From Duganella sp. BuS-21 (lineage in GTDB: Bacteria; Pseudomonadota; Gammaproteobacteria; Burkholderiales; Burkholderiaceae_D): a stretch of 64,000 bases of DNA. A model generated the notes under the pieces. That model saw only the letters and a program-made list of their open reading frames with translations. It made no database searches and was not told the origin of the DNA. Positions 46,116 through 54,301 of this stretch are shown here, in pieces (position 1 is the first letter of the stretch; each line of letters begins with the position of its first letter). A program made the position numbers and the translations under genes. Location of the stretch: NCBI GenBank assembly GCA_041874725.1, contig CP097466.1, forward strand, positions 5,952,001-6,016,000, written 5' to 3'.

Positions 46116-46518
46116 ATGGACACGACCCACCACGTATATACCGAGCTATATTTTCAGATGCGCAAGCGTGAAACCTGCGCACGCCGGAAGAAATTACCTT
46201 GATCGCGCTCAAGGAATGGATGGCGCGCCAATACGGCGAGCCGACCGACCGGGGCTACCAATGGAAGGATTTATTTCTGCCGCACGGCACGCGCCTGCGC
46301 ATCCAGCACCGTGGCCTGTGCTACTACGCGCAGGTGGAGGGCGACCTCCTGATTGCTGACGGCAAGATCGTCACGCCTGGCGCGACATCTCGCTGCGCCG
46401 CAACTACCTGGAATGCTGGACCCAGGCAAGCGCCTGGCGCGCGGCGGCCGGCGAGCAGCCGCGTCGTCACGGCGTCAACCGCCGCCGGCGCGCCCGCCGC
46501 AGCACCGACACGCCTTAG
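46116..46518 (+). pseudogene. small gene of unknown function broken by two frameshifts
   Basis: ATG at 46116 opens MDTTHHVYTELYFQMRKRE, which ends early (CARRKKLP-stop). Frame shifts then give LRTPEEITLIALKEWMARQYGEP...GLCYYAQVEGDLLIADGKIVTP (46172-46381), and a second shift gives WRDISLRRNYLECWTQASAWRAAAGEQP...RSTDTP ending in TAG at 46518. Both later pieces look like genuine coding (regular composition, Trp/Tyr-rich). No single frame spans the gene. Overlaps the pmbA stop by 4 bp. Family not recognised. Sequencing errors would be the alternative. Confidence 0.55.
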
Positions 46519-47867
46519 CCGCCGGCCACCACCATATTCTCGATCAGGATCGAGCCGGTCTGCTTGGTGCCGCGCACCAGCACATCCGAGCCGACGGCGA
46601 CGATCTGCGCCAGCATATCCTTCATATTGCCGGCGATGGTGATCTCCTCGACCGGATACTGAATCACGCCGTTCTCGACCCAGTAGCCAGACGCGCCGCG
46701 CGAATAATCGCCGGTCACATAATTGGTGCCCTGCCCCATCAACTCGGTCACCAGCAAACCGGTGCCCATCTTGCGCAGCATGCCGGCGAAATCATCGGCC
46801 GGCTTGGTCAGCGAGGAGGTCAGCGACAGGTTGTGCGAGCCGCCGGCATTGCCGGTGGTCTTCATGCCCAGCTTGCGTGCCGAATAGGTCGACAGGAAAT
46901 AGCCCTGCACCACGCCGTTCTTCACCACATCGCGCTTGACGGTGCGCACGCCCTCTTCATCGAACGGCGCCGAACCGACGCCGCCCACCACGTGCGGATC
47001 TTCATGAATCTGCACATGCTTGGGCAGCACCTGCTTGCCCAAAGAATCAAGCAGGAAGGTCGACTTGCGATACAGCGCGCCGCCCGACGTCGCCTGCACG
47101 AAAGCGCCCAGCAGTCCGGCCGCCAGCGGCGCCTCGAACAGCACCGGGCAGTTGCGCGTATCGATGGTGCGCGCATGCAGGCGCGCCAGCGCGCGCTCGG
47201 CGGCGTAGCGGCCGATCGCTTCCGGCGACGCCATCTTCGATGCATCGCGCACCGACGAATACCAGTCGTCGCGCTGCATATGCCTGCCCTTGCCGGCGAT
47301 CGGCGCCACCGACAACGTGTGGCGCGAATACGGATAGCCGCCGATGAAGCCGCGCGAATTGGCCGCCACGAAATGCGACTGCTGCACGTGCACGCCGGCG
47401 CCTTCCGAATTGGTCACGCGCGCATCGACCGCGAACGCGGCCGCCTCGGCGCGCTGCGCCAGCGCCACCGCTTCGGCGGTCGCGATCTCCCATGGATAGA
47501 ACAGCTGCAGGTCGCGCGGCTTCAGTTCCAGCTGGTCGGCGTCGGCCAGGCCGGCGCAATCGTCGTCCGAGGTGAAGCGGGCGATGTTGTAGGCCGCCTC
47601 CACCGTGGCCTTCAACGCAGCCGGCGAAAAGTCGGAGGTCGAGGCGTTGCCGCGGCGCTGGCCGATGAACACCGTCACCCCGATGCCCTTGTCCTTGTTC
47701 TGCTCGATCGTCTCGATCTGGCTCTTGCGCACCGACACCGACAAGCCGCTGCCTTCGCTGATTTCGACGGCGCAATCGGTGCCGCCTTGCGCTTTGGCGT
47801 AGCCCAGCACATCGCGTGCGAGCTGCTTCAACTGGTCCTGGGTGTGGGTAAAATGGGTATCGCTCAT
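46515..47867 (-). CDS. pmbA: PmbA (TldE), metalloprotease-complex subunit
   Basis: 450 residues starting MSDTHFTHTQDQLKQLA; the longer frame adds 13 residues. PmbA/TldE works with TldD in a zinc protease complex that trims exported peptides (microcin B17, CcdA in E. coli). N-terminal IGVTVFIGQRRGNASTSDF and C-terminal GSHNLSLTSS, DYSRGASGYWVENGVIQYPVEEITIAGNM are diagnostic. PmbA lacks the HExxxH of TldD, as expected. No tldD in the window. It diverges from darP. Confidence 0.93.
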   Translation of the reverse strand: MSDTHFTHTQDQLKQLARDVLGYAKAQGGTDCAVEISEGSGLSVSVRKSQIETIEQNKDKGIGVTVFIGQRRGNASTSDFSPAALKATVEAAYNIARFTSDDDCAGLADADQLELKPRDLQLFYPWEIATAEAVALAQRAEAAAFAVDARVTNSEGAGVHVQQSHFVAANSRGFIGGYPYSRHTLSVAPIAGKGRHMQRDDWYSSVRDASKMASPEAIGRYAAERALARLHARTIDTRNCPVLFEAPLAAGLLGAFVQATSGGALYRKSTFLLDSLGKQVLPKHVQIHEDPHVVGGVGSAPFDEEGVRTVKRDVVKNGVVQGYFLSTYSARKLGMKTTGNAGGSHNLSLTSSLTKPADDFAGMLRKMGTGLLVTELMGQGTNYVTGDYSRGASGYWVENGVIQYPVEEITIAGNMKDMLAQIVAVGSDVLVRGTKQTGSILIENMVVAGG

Positions 47868-47962
47868 GGGCTGTTTTCTTCGGGTGGCCGCTAAAACAGT
47901 TATCATAGCAGTCGTTTACAGTTTACAGGGCGCGGCCATGCGCCCTACGGAAAGTTAATAAT

Positions 47963-48562
47963 ATGGTAAATCCTAACCGCGGCGCCGTCGGCTTCAGCTC
48001 CACCGAATTCGAAGAAGAGTACGAACGCCCTTCCAAATCCGAGGCCAAGCGCCAGTCCAACGCCCTGCAAAAGATGGGGGAAGTCCTGGTGGAGGCCCCG
48101 CGCGACCGCGTCAAGCGCGTGCCCATGCCCGAAGACGTGCTGGAGGCCATCCTGATGTGCCAGACCATCACCAACCACGAAGGCCGCCGCCGCCAGATGC
48201 AGTTCGTCGGCAAGAAGATGCGCACCCTGGACGAAGAGGAAGTGGCCCTGATCCAGAAAGCCATCGACAGCTGGAAAGGCGCCTCCAAGTCGGAGACGGC
48301 CGCCATGCACGCGCTCGAGCGCCGCCGCGAGAAGCTGCTGACCGACGACAACGCCCTGACCAGCCTGCTGGCGGACCACCCGGAACTGGACGTGCAGCAC
48401 CTGCGCACCCTGATCCGCAACGCCCGCAAGGAACAGGCCGAGAACAAGCCGCCCAAGGCCTACCGCGAAATCTTCCAGATCCTCAAGCAGCTCGACGCCG
48501 ACAAGCGCAAGGCCGCCGGTGAAACGGACCAAGAAGGCGACGACCAAGACGATGACGAGTAA
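47963..48562 (+). CDS. darP: DarP/YjgA, dual-action ribosomal maturation protein
   Basis: 199 residues of the DUF615 family: acts late in 50S subunit assembly in E. coli. Typical FSSTEFEEEYERPSKSEAKRQSNALQKMGE start, central QFVGKKMRTLDEEE and NKPPKAYREIFQILK end; acidic tail (GDDQDDDE). The last codons overlap the start of the next gene. Conserved pairing of pmbA with divergent yjgA is known in many proteobacteria. Confidence 0.93.
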   Translation: MVNPNRGAVGFSSTEFEEEYERPSKSEAKRQSNALQKMGEVLVEAPRDRVKRVPMPEDVLEAILMCQTITNHEGRRRQMQFVGKKMRTLDEEEVALIQKAIDSWKGASKSETAAMHALERRREKLLTDDNALTSLLADHPELDVQHLRTLIRNARKEQAENKPPKAYREIFQILKQLDADKRKAAGETDQEGDDQDDDE

Positions 48563-49178
48563 TACCGCCGCGCCGGCCGCCGACGATGCACTGGTCATCG
48601 GCCTGGTCTCGATCTCCGACCGCGCCAGCGGCGGCGTCTACCAGGACCTCGGCCTGCCGGCGCTGCAGGACTGGCTGGCGCGCGCCCTGAGCACGCCCTA
48701 CCGCGTGGAAACCCGTTTGATCGCCGACGAGCGCGCACAGATCGAAGCCACCCTGACCGAGCTGGCCGACACGGCCCGCTGCCACCTGATCCTGACCACC
48801 GGCGGCACCGGCCCGGCGCGGCGCGACGTCACGCCCGAAGCCACGCTGGCCGTCGGCACCAAGCAAATGCCGGGCTTCGGCGAGCAAATGCGCCAGATCA
48901 GCCTGCACTTCGTGCCGACCGCCATCCTGTCGCGCCAGACCGCCGTGATCCGCGAAAGCGCCGGCCACGCGGCCCTGATCCTCAACCTGCCGGGCCAGCC
49001 GAAGGCCATCGCCGAAACGCTGGGCGGCCTGAAGGATGGCGACGGCCGGCAGATCGTCGGCGGCATCTTTGCCGCCGTGCCCTACTGCATCGACCTGATC
49101 GGCGGCCCCTACATGGAAACCGACCCGGCCGTGAGCCTGACCTTCCGCCCCAAATCCGCCCTGCGAGGAACCGCATGA
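48552..49178 (+). CDS. mog: molybdopterin adenylyltransferase
   Basis: 208 residues from the ATG that overlaps the darP end (GATGACGAGTAA). MogA/MoCF fold: ISDRASGGVYQDLGLPAL, LTTGGTGPARRDVTPEA and LPGQPKAIAETLG. Adenylates molybdopterin before molybdenum insertion. The start could also be an in-frame upstream codon within darP, but the overlapping ATG gives the normal N-terminus. Downstream gene overlaps by 4 bp. Confidence 0.93.
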   Translation: MTSNTAAPAADDALVIGLVSISDRASGGVYQDLGLPALQDWLARALSTPYRVETRLIADERAQIEATLTELADTARCHLILTTGGTGPARRDVTPEATLAVGTKQMPGFGEQMRQISLHFVPTAILSRQTAVIRESAGHAALILNLPGQPKAIAETLGGLKDGDGRQIVGGIFAAVPYCIDLIGGPYMETDPAVSLTFRPKSALRGTA

Positions 49179-49855
49179 CCGACAATCTGACTGCGCTGCT
49201 GCACACCATCGAACAAGAAACCGGCGCCAACCCGACCGTGGCCATCATCTGGATGCACGGCCTGGGCGCCGACGCCAACGACTTCGTGCCCATGCTGCAC
49301 GAGCTGGACCTGGCCGGCCTGCCGCCGATCCGCTTCATCTTCCCCAACGCCGACACCATGCCGGTCACCATCAACGGCGGCTACGTCATGCGCGCCTGGT
49401 ACGACATCGTCGCCACCGACCTCGGCCGCCAGGAAGATGAAGCCGGCCTGCGCGCCTCGCAGCGCAAGGTGGAAGCGCTGATCGCCCGCGAAAACGCGCG
49501 CGGCATCCCCAACCAGCGCATCATCCTGGCTGGCTTCTCGCAGGGCTGCGCCATGACCCTGCAAACCGGCCTACGCCAGACCACCGCGCTGGCCGGCCTG
49601 ATGTGCCTGTCCGGCTACGTGCCGATCGCCGCCCAGGCCGCCGCCGAGCACACGCCGCAAAGCCAGGCCACGCCGATCTTCCTGGTGCACGGCCGCATGG
49701 ACCCGGTGATCCCGATCGCCCGCGCCGCCGCCTCGCGCGACTTGCTGCAGCAATGGGGCTACCAGGTCGAATGGCACGAGTACGCGATGCAACACGCGCT
49801 GTGCCAGGAAGAAGTCGCGCACATCAGCGCCTGGCTCAAGCGCGTGCTGGCCTGA
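49175..49855 (+). CDS. alpha/beta-hydrolase, carboxylesterase/phospholipase family
   Basis: 226 residues. GWMHGLGADANDFVP-like IWMHGLGADANDF is the oxyanion region; the nucleophile is Ser122 in LAGFSQGCAMTL; Asp in GRMDPVIPI and His in YAMQHALCQEE complete the triad. Same family as E. coli YpfH and Pseudomonas carboxylesterases (acyl-protein thioesterase-like). Starts inside the mog stop (ATGA), so the three genes darP-mog-esterase form a coupled set. Confidence 0.9.
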   Translation: MTDNLTALLHTIEQETGANPTVAIIWMHGLGADANDFVPMLHELDLAGLPPIRFIFPNADTMPVTINGGYVMRAWYDIVATDLGRQEDEAGLRASQRKVEALIARENARGIPNQRIILAGFSQGCAMTLQTGLRQTTALAGLMCLSGYVPIAAQAAAEHTPQSQATPIFLVHGRMDPVIPIARAAASRDLLQQWGYQVEWHEYAMQHALCQEEVAHISAWLKRVLA

Positions 49856-49984
49856 TAAAAATATGGCAAGAATGTGACGCGGATGTGACACCAGCGTTGC
49901 GTTTCAGGTGTAATATTGATAACACTGCAAGCATGTATTTGCAGCACGTCGATATTCCGCCAAGGCAACCTAACAAGGATTTCC

Positions 49985-50476
49985 ATGAAACTGAAACAGA
50001 TCTTGCGCACCTCCGCCGCCGCCGCATTGTTCGTCTGGGCCGGCGTCGCCAACGCCGCGCTGTACAACTTCTCGCTGACCGGCGACTACACGGCCAGCTG
50101 GCAACTCGACTCCGCCCCGTCCCCGGACCAGGTCTACAACAACGCCTTCACCTTGTGGGACATCGACGGCGACTTCCCGGACGCGGTGCTGGGCGTTGTC
50201 GACCTGACCTTCTTCAAAGCCTCAAGCGGTGGCGGCCTGGAAATCTATGACTTCTACGGTGATCAAGAATTGCTGTTATCGGATGGCTCCCAGCTCTACA
50301 CCGGCAGCGAAGCCACCCCGACGTTCAAGCTCGGCACCTTCGCGCTCACCGAATACCAGGGCAGCGGCCAATACAGCCTGACCATCTCGGCCGTGCCGGA
50401 ACCGGCCACCTACGGCATGCTGCTGGGCGGCCTGGGCCTGATCGGCGTCGCGCTGCGTCGCCGTCGTCAAGCCTGA
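49985..50476 (+). CDS. PEP-CTERM sorted exported protein
   Basis: 163 residues from the ATG following CAAGGATTTCC. Signal peptide MKLKQILRTSAAAALFVWAGVANA, a short beta-rich body, and a C-terminal VPEPATYGMLLGG helix with RRRRQA basic tail: a PEP-CTERM sorting signal read by exosortase. Such proteins go to the surface or the exopolysaccharide matrix. ~80 bp upstream there are two ATGTGAC direct repeats 11 bp apart (49872, 49883), which might be regulatory. The last ten bases overlap the convergent gene. Confidence 0.88.
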   Translation: MKLKQILRTSAAAALFVWAGVANAALYNFSLTGDYTASWQLDSAPSPDQVYNNAFTLWDIDGDFPDAVLGVVDLTFFKASSGGGLEIYDFYGDQELLLSDGSQLYTGSEATPTFKLGTFALTEYQGSGQYSLTISAVPEPATYGMLLGGLGLIGVALRRRRQA

Positions 50477-51063
50477 CCGCTTCCCTGTGACGCCGGCAAT
50501 GCCGGCAGCGGCGGCGCCGGCGAGTCCGGCGCCGCCGTCTGCGCGGCATTCATCACCATCGCCAGGAAGGTGTAGTAGCCATTGATCCCCATCAGATCGA
50601 CCACGCCATGCTCGCCGAACGCCGCCAGCGCCGCCGCGTAGGTCGCATCATCGACCCGCTGCTGCCGCTGCAGCTGCACGCAGAACTCATACACCAGCGC
50701 TTCGTCAGGCAATAGTGCGGCCCATGGCGCGGCCGGCCGCTCGCCGGCCGCAATCGCCGCGATCACCGCCTCCGCGACGCCATACTCGCGCGCAATCGGC
50801 GCATGGATCGCCCACTCCACCTGCTGGCTCCAGTGACGCGCCGTCACCAGGATGGCCAGCTCGGTCAAGCGCGTGCCGATCGCCGAGCGGTAGCGCAGGT
50901 ACTCGCCCATGCGCTGCGCCGCCGCCATCAACTCCGGGCTGCGGATCAGCGGCACGAACGGCCCATACAAGGCCCCGCGCGGGCCGTCGATCACCGCCTG
51001 CGCCGCCACCTGCTGGGCCGCGCTCATATCGGCAAAAGCGATCGCCCCAAGTCTGTCTTCCAT
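50467..51063 (-). CDS. carboxymuconolactone decarboxylase-family protein
   Basis: 198 residues; GGGAGGCAGC precedes the ATG. All-helical AhpD/CMD fold: YGPFVPLIRSPELMAAAQRMGEYLR, ELAILVTARHWSQQVEWAIHAPIA, GVVDLMGINGYYTFLAMVMNA. It lacks the CxxC of AhpD peroxidases and has the Glu...His pattern of decarboxylase-like members. Substrate unknown. C-terminal Pro/Ala tail. Overlaps the 3' end of the PEP-CTERM gene. Confidence 0.82.
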   Translation of the reverse strand: MEDRLGAIAFADMSAAQQVAAQAVIDGPRGALYGPFVPLIRSPELMAAAQRMGEYLRYRSAIGTRLTELAILVTARHWSQQVEWAIHAPIAREYGVAEAVIAAIAAGERPAAPWAALLPDEALVYEFCVQLQRQQRVDDATYAAALAAFGEHGVVDLMGINGYYTFLAMVMNAAQTAAPDSPAPPLPALPASQGSGQA

Positions 51064-51166
51064 GCTGCCTCCCCCAATTATTCGGCCATGTTGCGGGATA
51101 AATCAACAGCGCGCAAGCCGAACCCGGCTAACGTAGGCAGTCTGCCCTCCATCCCGAAAGGACGCC

Positions 51167-52510
51167 ATGAGCCACATCATCCACCGCAACCTGCGCCGGA
51201 CGCCACCGCTCGCCGTGCACGCCGCCGGCATCACCGTCACCGACAGCGCCGGTCGCCGCTACCTCGACGCCAGCGGCGGCGCCGCCGTCTCCTCGCTGGG
51301 CCACGCCCACCCCGACGTGCTGGCCGCCATGCACGCCCAGATCGACCGCAACGCCTACGCCCACACCGCCTTCTTCACCTGCCAGGCGGCCGAGGAACTG
51401 GCCGCGCGCCTGGCGGCCGACGCCCCCGGCGACCTCGATCACGTCTACCTGGTCTCGGGCGGCTCGGAAGCCATGGAAACGGCGCTCAAGCTGGCGCGCC
51501 AATACTGGCTGGAAGCCGGCCAGCCGCAGCGCGGCGTCTTCATCGCGCGCCGCCAAAGCTACCACGGCAACACCCTCGGCGCGCTGGCCGTGGGCGGCAA
51601 CGAATGGCGCCGCCAGCCGTTCGCGCCGCTGCTGATCGACGTACCGCGCGTGGCGCCGTGCTACGCATACCGCGACCGCGCCGACGGTCAGAGTACGGAC
51701 GACTACACCGCCGCGCTGCTGCGCGAACTGGAGCAAGCGATCCAGGCGGCCGGCCCGGAAAACGTCATCGGCTTCGTGGCCGAAACGGTGGTCGGCGCCA
51801 CGGCCGGCGCGGTGCCGCCCACGCCCGGCTACTTCCGCGGCGTGCGCAAACTGTGCGACCAATATGGATTGCTGCTGATCCTCGACGAAGTCATGTGCGG
51901 CATGGGCCGCACCGGCACGCTATACGCGTTCGAGCAGGAAGGCGTGCTACCGGACCTGGTGGTGCTGGGCAAAGGACTGGGGGCCGGCTACCAGCCGATC
52001 GGCGCGGTGCTGGCGCGCGCCCACCTCGTGCAGCGCCTGCGCGACGGCAGCGGCGCCTTCCAGCACGGCCACACCTACATGGGCCACCCGGTGGCCGCCG
52101 CCGCCGCGCTGGCGGTGCAAAAGGTGATCCAGCGCGACAACCTGCTGGGCGCCGTCACGGTGCGCGGCGCGGCGCTGCGGCGCATGCTGCGCGACGCCTT
52201 CGGCCAGCACCCGCACGTCGGCGACATCCGCGGGCGCGGACTCCTGATCGGACTGGAACTGGTGGCGGAGCGCGACAGCAAAGCACCGTTCGACCCGGCG
52301 TTGCGGCTGCACGCGGCGCTCAAAGACGCAGCGATGGCGCGCGGCCTGATGGTCTACCCGATGGGCGGCACCATCGACGGCCGCCGGGGCGACCACATCC
52401 TGCTGGCGCCGCCCTTCATCGCCAGCGAGGGGGAACTGGGGGAAATCACGGCAAGACTGGCCGACTCACTGGCTGCGGCGCTCAACCCCGCCACCGCCAG
52501 AGGGGTCTGA
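51167..52510 (+). CDS. class III (aspartate aminotransferase family) PLP-dependent aminotransferase
   Basis: 447 residues. AAAGGA precedes the ATG. SGGAAVSSLGHAHPDV start region, VSGGSEAMETALKLARQYW phosphate-binding motif, LILDEVMCGMGRTG (Asp for PLP nitrogen), and Schiff-base Lys269 in VLGKGLGAGYQPIGA. Family includes omega-aminotransferases using beta-alanine, putrescine or 4-aminobutyrate; substrate not decidable. The stop codon lies inside a 12-bp hairpin. Confidence 0.9.
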   Translation: MSHIIHRNLRRTPPLAVHAAGITVTDSAGRRYLDASGGAAVSSLGHAHPDVLAAMHAQIDRNAYAHTAFFTCQAAEELAARLAADAPGDLDHVYLVSGGSEAMETALKLARQYWLEAGQPQRGVFIARRQSYHGNTLGALAVGGNEWRRQPFAPLLIDVPRVAPCYAYRDRADGQSTDDYTAALLRELEQAIQAAGPENVIGFVAETVVGATAGAVPPTPGYFRGVRKLCDQYGLLLILDEVMCGMGRTGTLYAFEQEGVLPDLVVLGKGLGAGYQPIGAVLARAHLVQRLRDGSGAFQHGHTYMGHPVAAAAALAVQKVIQRDNLLGAVTVRGAALRRMLRDAFGQHPHVGDIRGRGLLIGLELVAERDSKAPFDPALRLHAALKDAAMARGLMVYPMGGTIDGRRGDHILLAPPFIASEGELGEITARLADSLAAALNPATARGV

Positions 52511-52527
52511 CCCAAGGGTCAGACCCC
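52502..52527. terminator. GGGTC hairpin at the aminotransferase / FAH convergent junction
   Basis: GGGGTCTGACCC (502-513) and GGGTCAGACCCC (516-527) form a 12-bp stem with a 2-nt loop (some base pairs must open). The aminotransferase stop (508-510) is inside the left arm. CGCCGTGCGGG (52537-52547) follows directly before the FAH stop; the same 11-mer is the outer arm at 17319-17329. Confidence 0.75.
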
Positions 52528-52548
52528 GCGACTAAGCGCCGTGCGGGT

Positions 52549-53400
52549 TTAGCGCGCGCGCCAACTAATAACTTCAGCCTGCTGCTCGCCCAGCCCCGCA
52601 ATCCCAAGCCGCAGCACATCGCCCTTTTTCAGGAAGCGCTGTGGCTTGCGGCCCATGCCCACGCCGGGCGGGGTACCGGTGGCGATCACATCGCCGGGCT
52701 CCAAGGTCATGAACTTCGACAGATAGCTGACGATCTGCGCCACCGTGAAAATCATGGTCGCGGTATTCCCGGTCTGCATGCGCTTGCCGTTCAGGTCCAG
52801 GTACAGGTCGAGATCCTGGACGTCGTAGACATCCTCCTGCGTCACCAGCCACGGGCCGACCGGGCCGAAGGTATCGCAGCCCTTGCCCTTGTCCCACTGG
52901 CCGCCGCGCTCCAACTGATATGCGCGCTCCGACACATCGTTCACCACCGTATACCCGGCCACGAACTTGAGCGCATCGGCCTCGCTCACATACTGCGCGC
53001 GCGCGCCGATGACGATGCCCAGCTCCACTTCCCAATCGGTCTTCTTCGCGCCCTGCGGCAGCATGATCGGATCATCCGGGCCATTCAGCGCGCTGATCGC
53101 CTTCATGAACACGATCGGCTCCTGCGGCGCCGCCATGCCCGCCTCCGCCGCATGGTCGGAATAATTGAGGCCGATGCAAATGAATTTACCCACCCGCGCC
53201 ACCGGCACGCCGAAGCGCGGATTGCCGCGCACCAGCGGCAGCGTGGCGTGCGCGATCTTCTCCAGCTTGCGCAGCGCCTTCGGCGCCAGCGCCGCCGCGT
53301 CGATGTCGGCGATCACGCCGGACAGGTCGCGCAGCTTGCCTTCATCATCGATCAAACCTGGTTTTTCTTTGCCGGGACGGCCATAACGTACAAGTCGCAT
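52549..53400 (-). CDS. fumarylacetoacetate hydrolase-family protein
   Basis: 283 residues from the ATG after GAGGTGAGT; a GTG two codons earlier is possible. FAH fold: KFICIGLNYSDHAAE, PIVFMKAISALNGPDDPIMLP, DWEVELGIVIGARA (metal-binding Glu-x-Glu region), GPWLV and GDVIATGTPPGVGMG. Metal-dependent C-C hydrolase or decarboxylase/ureidoglycolate-lyase type; reaction not predictable. Last gene of the operon starting at kamA-type gene 57049 (30 bp after the dioxygenase). Confidence 0.88.
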   Translation of the reverse strand: MRLVRYGRPGKEKPGLIDDEGKLRDLSGVIADIDAAALAPKALRKLEKIAHATLPLVRGNPRFGVPVARVGKFICIGLNYSDHAAEAGMAAPQEPIVFMKAISALNGPDDPIMLPQGAKKTDWEVELGIVIGARAQYVSEADALKFVAGYTVVNDVSERAYQLERGGQWDKGKGCDTFGPVGPWLVTQEDVYDVQDLDLYLDLNGKRMQTGNTATMIFTVAQIVSYLSKFMTLEPGDVIATGTPPGVGMGRKPQRFLKKGDVLRLGIAGLGEQQAEVISWRAR

Positions 53401-53430
53401 ACTCACCTCGATTAAAATGTCTGCGCCATT

Positions 53431-54294
53431 CTAACCGTAGCGCTCCTGGCGCAGCCATTTGTTGGCGATGATCTTGGTGCCGCTGACCACCGGCGCGCCG
53501 CCGTGCAGCGTCTGCGGGTCCGGCGCGTGATGCTGGTCGGTATTGAGGAACCACAGCGCGTTGCCCTTCTTCGGGAACACCTCCAGCCCCAGATTCGGAA
53601 ACACCGTGCCGCCGCCCTGCGCCACGTCGCACAGGTACAGTACGAAGGTCGCCAGGCGCTGGCCGCCGCGCGCCAGGTGGGCGCGATGGCCGGCGCTGGC
53701 CGGATCGAGCCAGTCGTAATGCGGACGGTACTCCTGGGTCGGATCGTATTTCTGCAGCTGAAACGGCTCGCTGCATTCAATATTCCAGTGCGCCAGCGCC
53801 GCCAGGCGGCGGTCGATGCGCTCGGCCACCTCCGCCTCGCCGCGCTGGATGAAGGCCATCTCCGACGTGCGGCCCTCGTGCACCACGCTGGCGCCGTCGG
53901 CTTCCGCCGCCACCGTGGAACGGGCGTAGCGCGCGCCGCAATGGGCGATGATGGCGTCGCACTCCTCCGCGCTGAGCACATTCCCCAGCAGGATCACCTG
54001 CGGTTTTTTCAGCACGAACAGCACCTCGACCTCGCGGTCGGGCAGCGCGATGCGGTTGCTGCGGGTATCGATGAAAGGCATGGCCAGCGGCGCCGGCCCC
54101 GGCCCCGGCCCCGGCCCATCCCGCGCCGCCAGCGCCTGATCGATCAACGCGCGCGCCGCCGCCGGGCTGTATTGGCCGCTGCCGGCCATGCCGTCGACCA
54201 TATCCTGCGGCCGGCAGCCGAGCGCCAGATTCTCCATGATCCAATCCCGCCAGTTCTGCGGCAGGTCTGCAAAGGCTAGTTCGAATGGCGTCAT
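53431..54294 (-). CDS. prolyl-4-hydroxylase-like 2-oxoglutarate/Fe(II) dioxygenase
   Basis: 287 residues. The C-terminal 200 residues are a jelly-roll with iron ligands His192 and Asp194 (YRPHYDWLDP) and His264 (TLHGG), and 2-oxoglutarate-binding Lys274 (GTKIIANKW). Conserved KYDPTQEYRPH and GGGTVFPNLG match the P4H alpha-type family. The N-terminal ~58 residues are helical with a Trp-rich start, followed by GPGPGPGPAP (60-69). Protein or free amino-acid hydroxylation is inferred. It lies 7 bp after the MFS gene. Confidence 0.88.
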   Translation of the reverse strand: MTPFELAFADLPQNWRDWIMENLALGCRPQDMVDGMAGSGQYSPAAARALIDQALAARDGPGPGPGPAPLAMPFIDTRSNRIALPDREVEVLFVLKKPQVILLGNVLSAEECDAIIAHCGARYARSTVAAEADGASVVHEGRTSEMAFIQRGEAEVAERIDRRLAALAHWNIECSEPFQLQKYDPTQEYRPHYDWLDPASAGHRAHLARGGQRLATFVLYLCDVAQGGGTVFPNLGLEVFPKKGNALWFLNTDQHHAPDPQTLHGGAPVVSGTKIIANKWLRQERYG

Positions 54295-54301
54295 CGCGTC
54301 G

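Noticed and set aside
49861..49920. Sigma-54 promoter upstream of the PEP-CTERM gene
   Set aside because: A TGGCAAG is present but the required GC dinucleotide 10 bp after GG is missing.
52502..52527. Hairpin read as an intrinsic terminator with T-run
   Set aside because: No T-run follows either side. I keep it as a terminator-like repeat, with Rho-independent function unproven.
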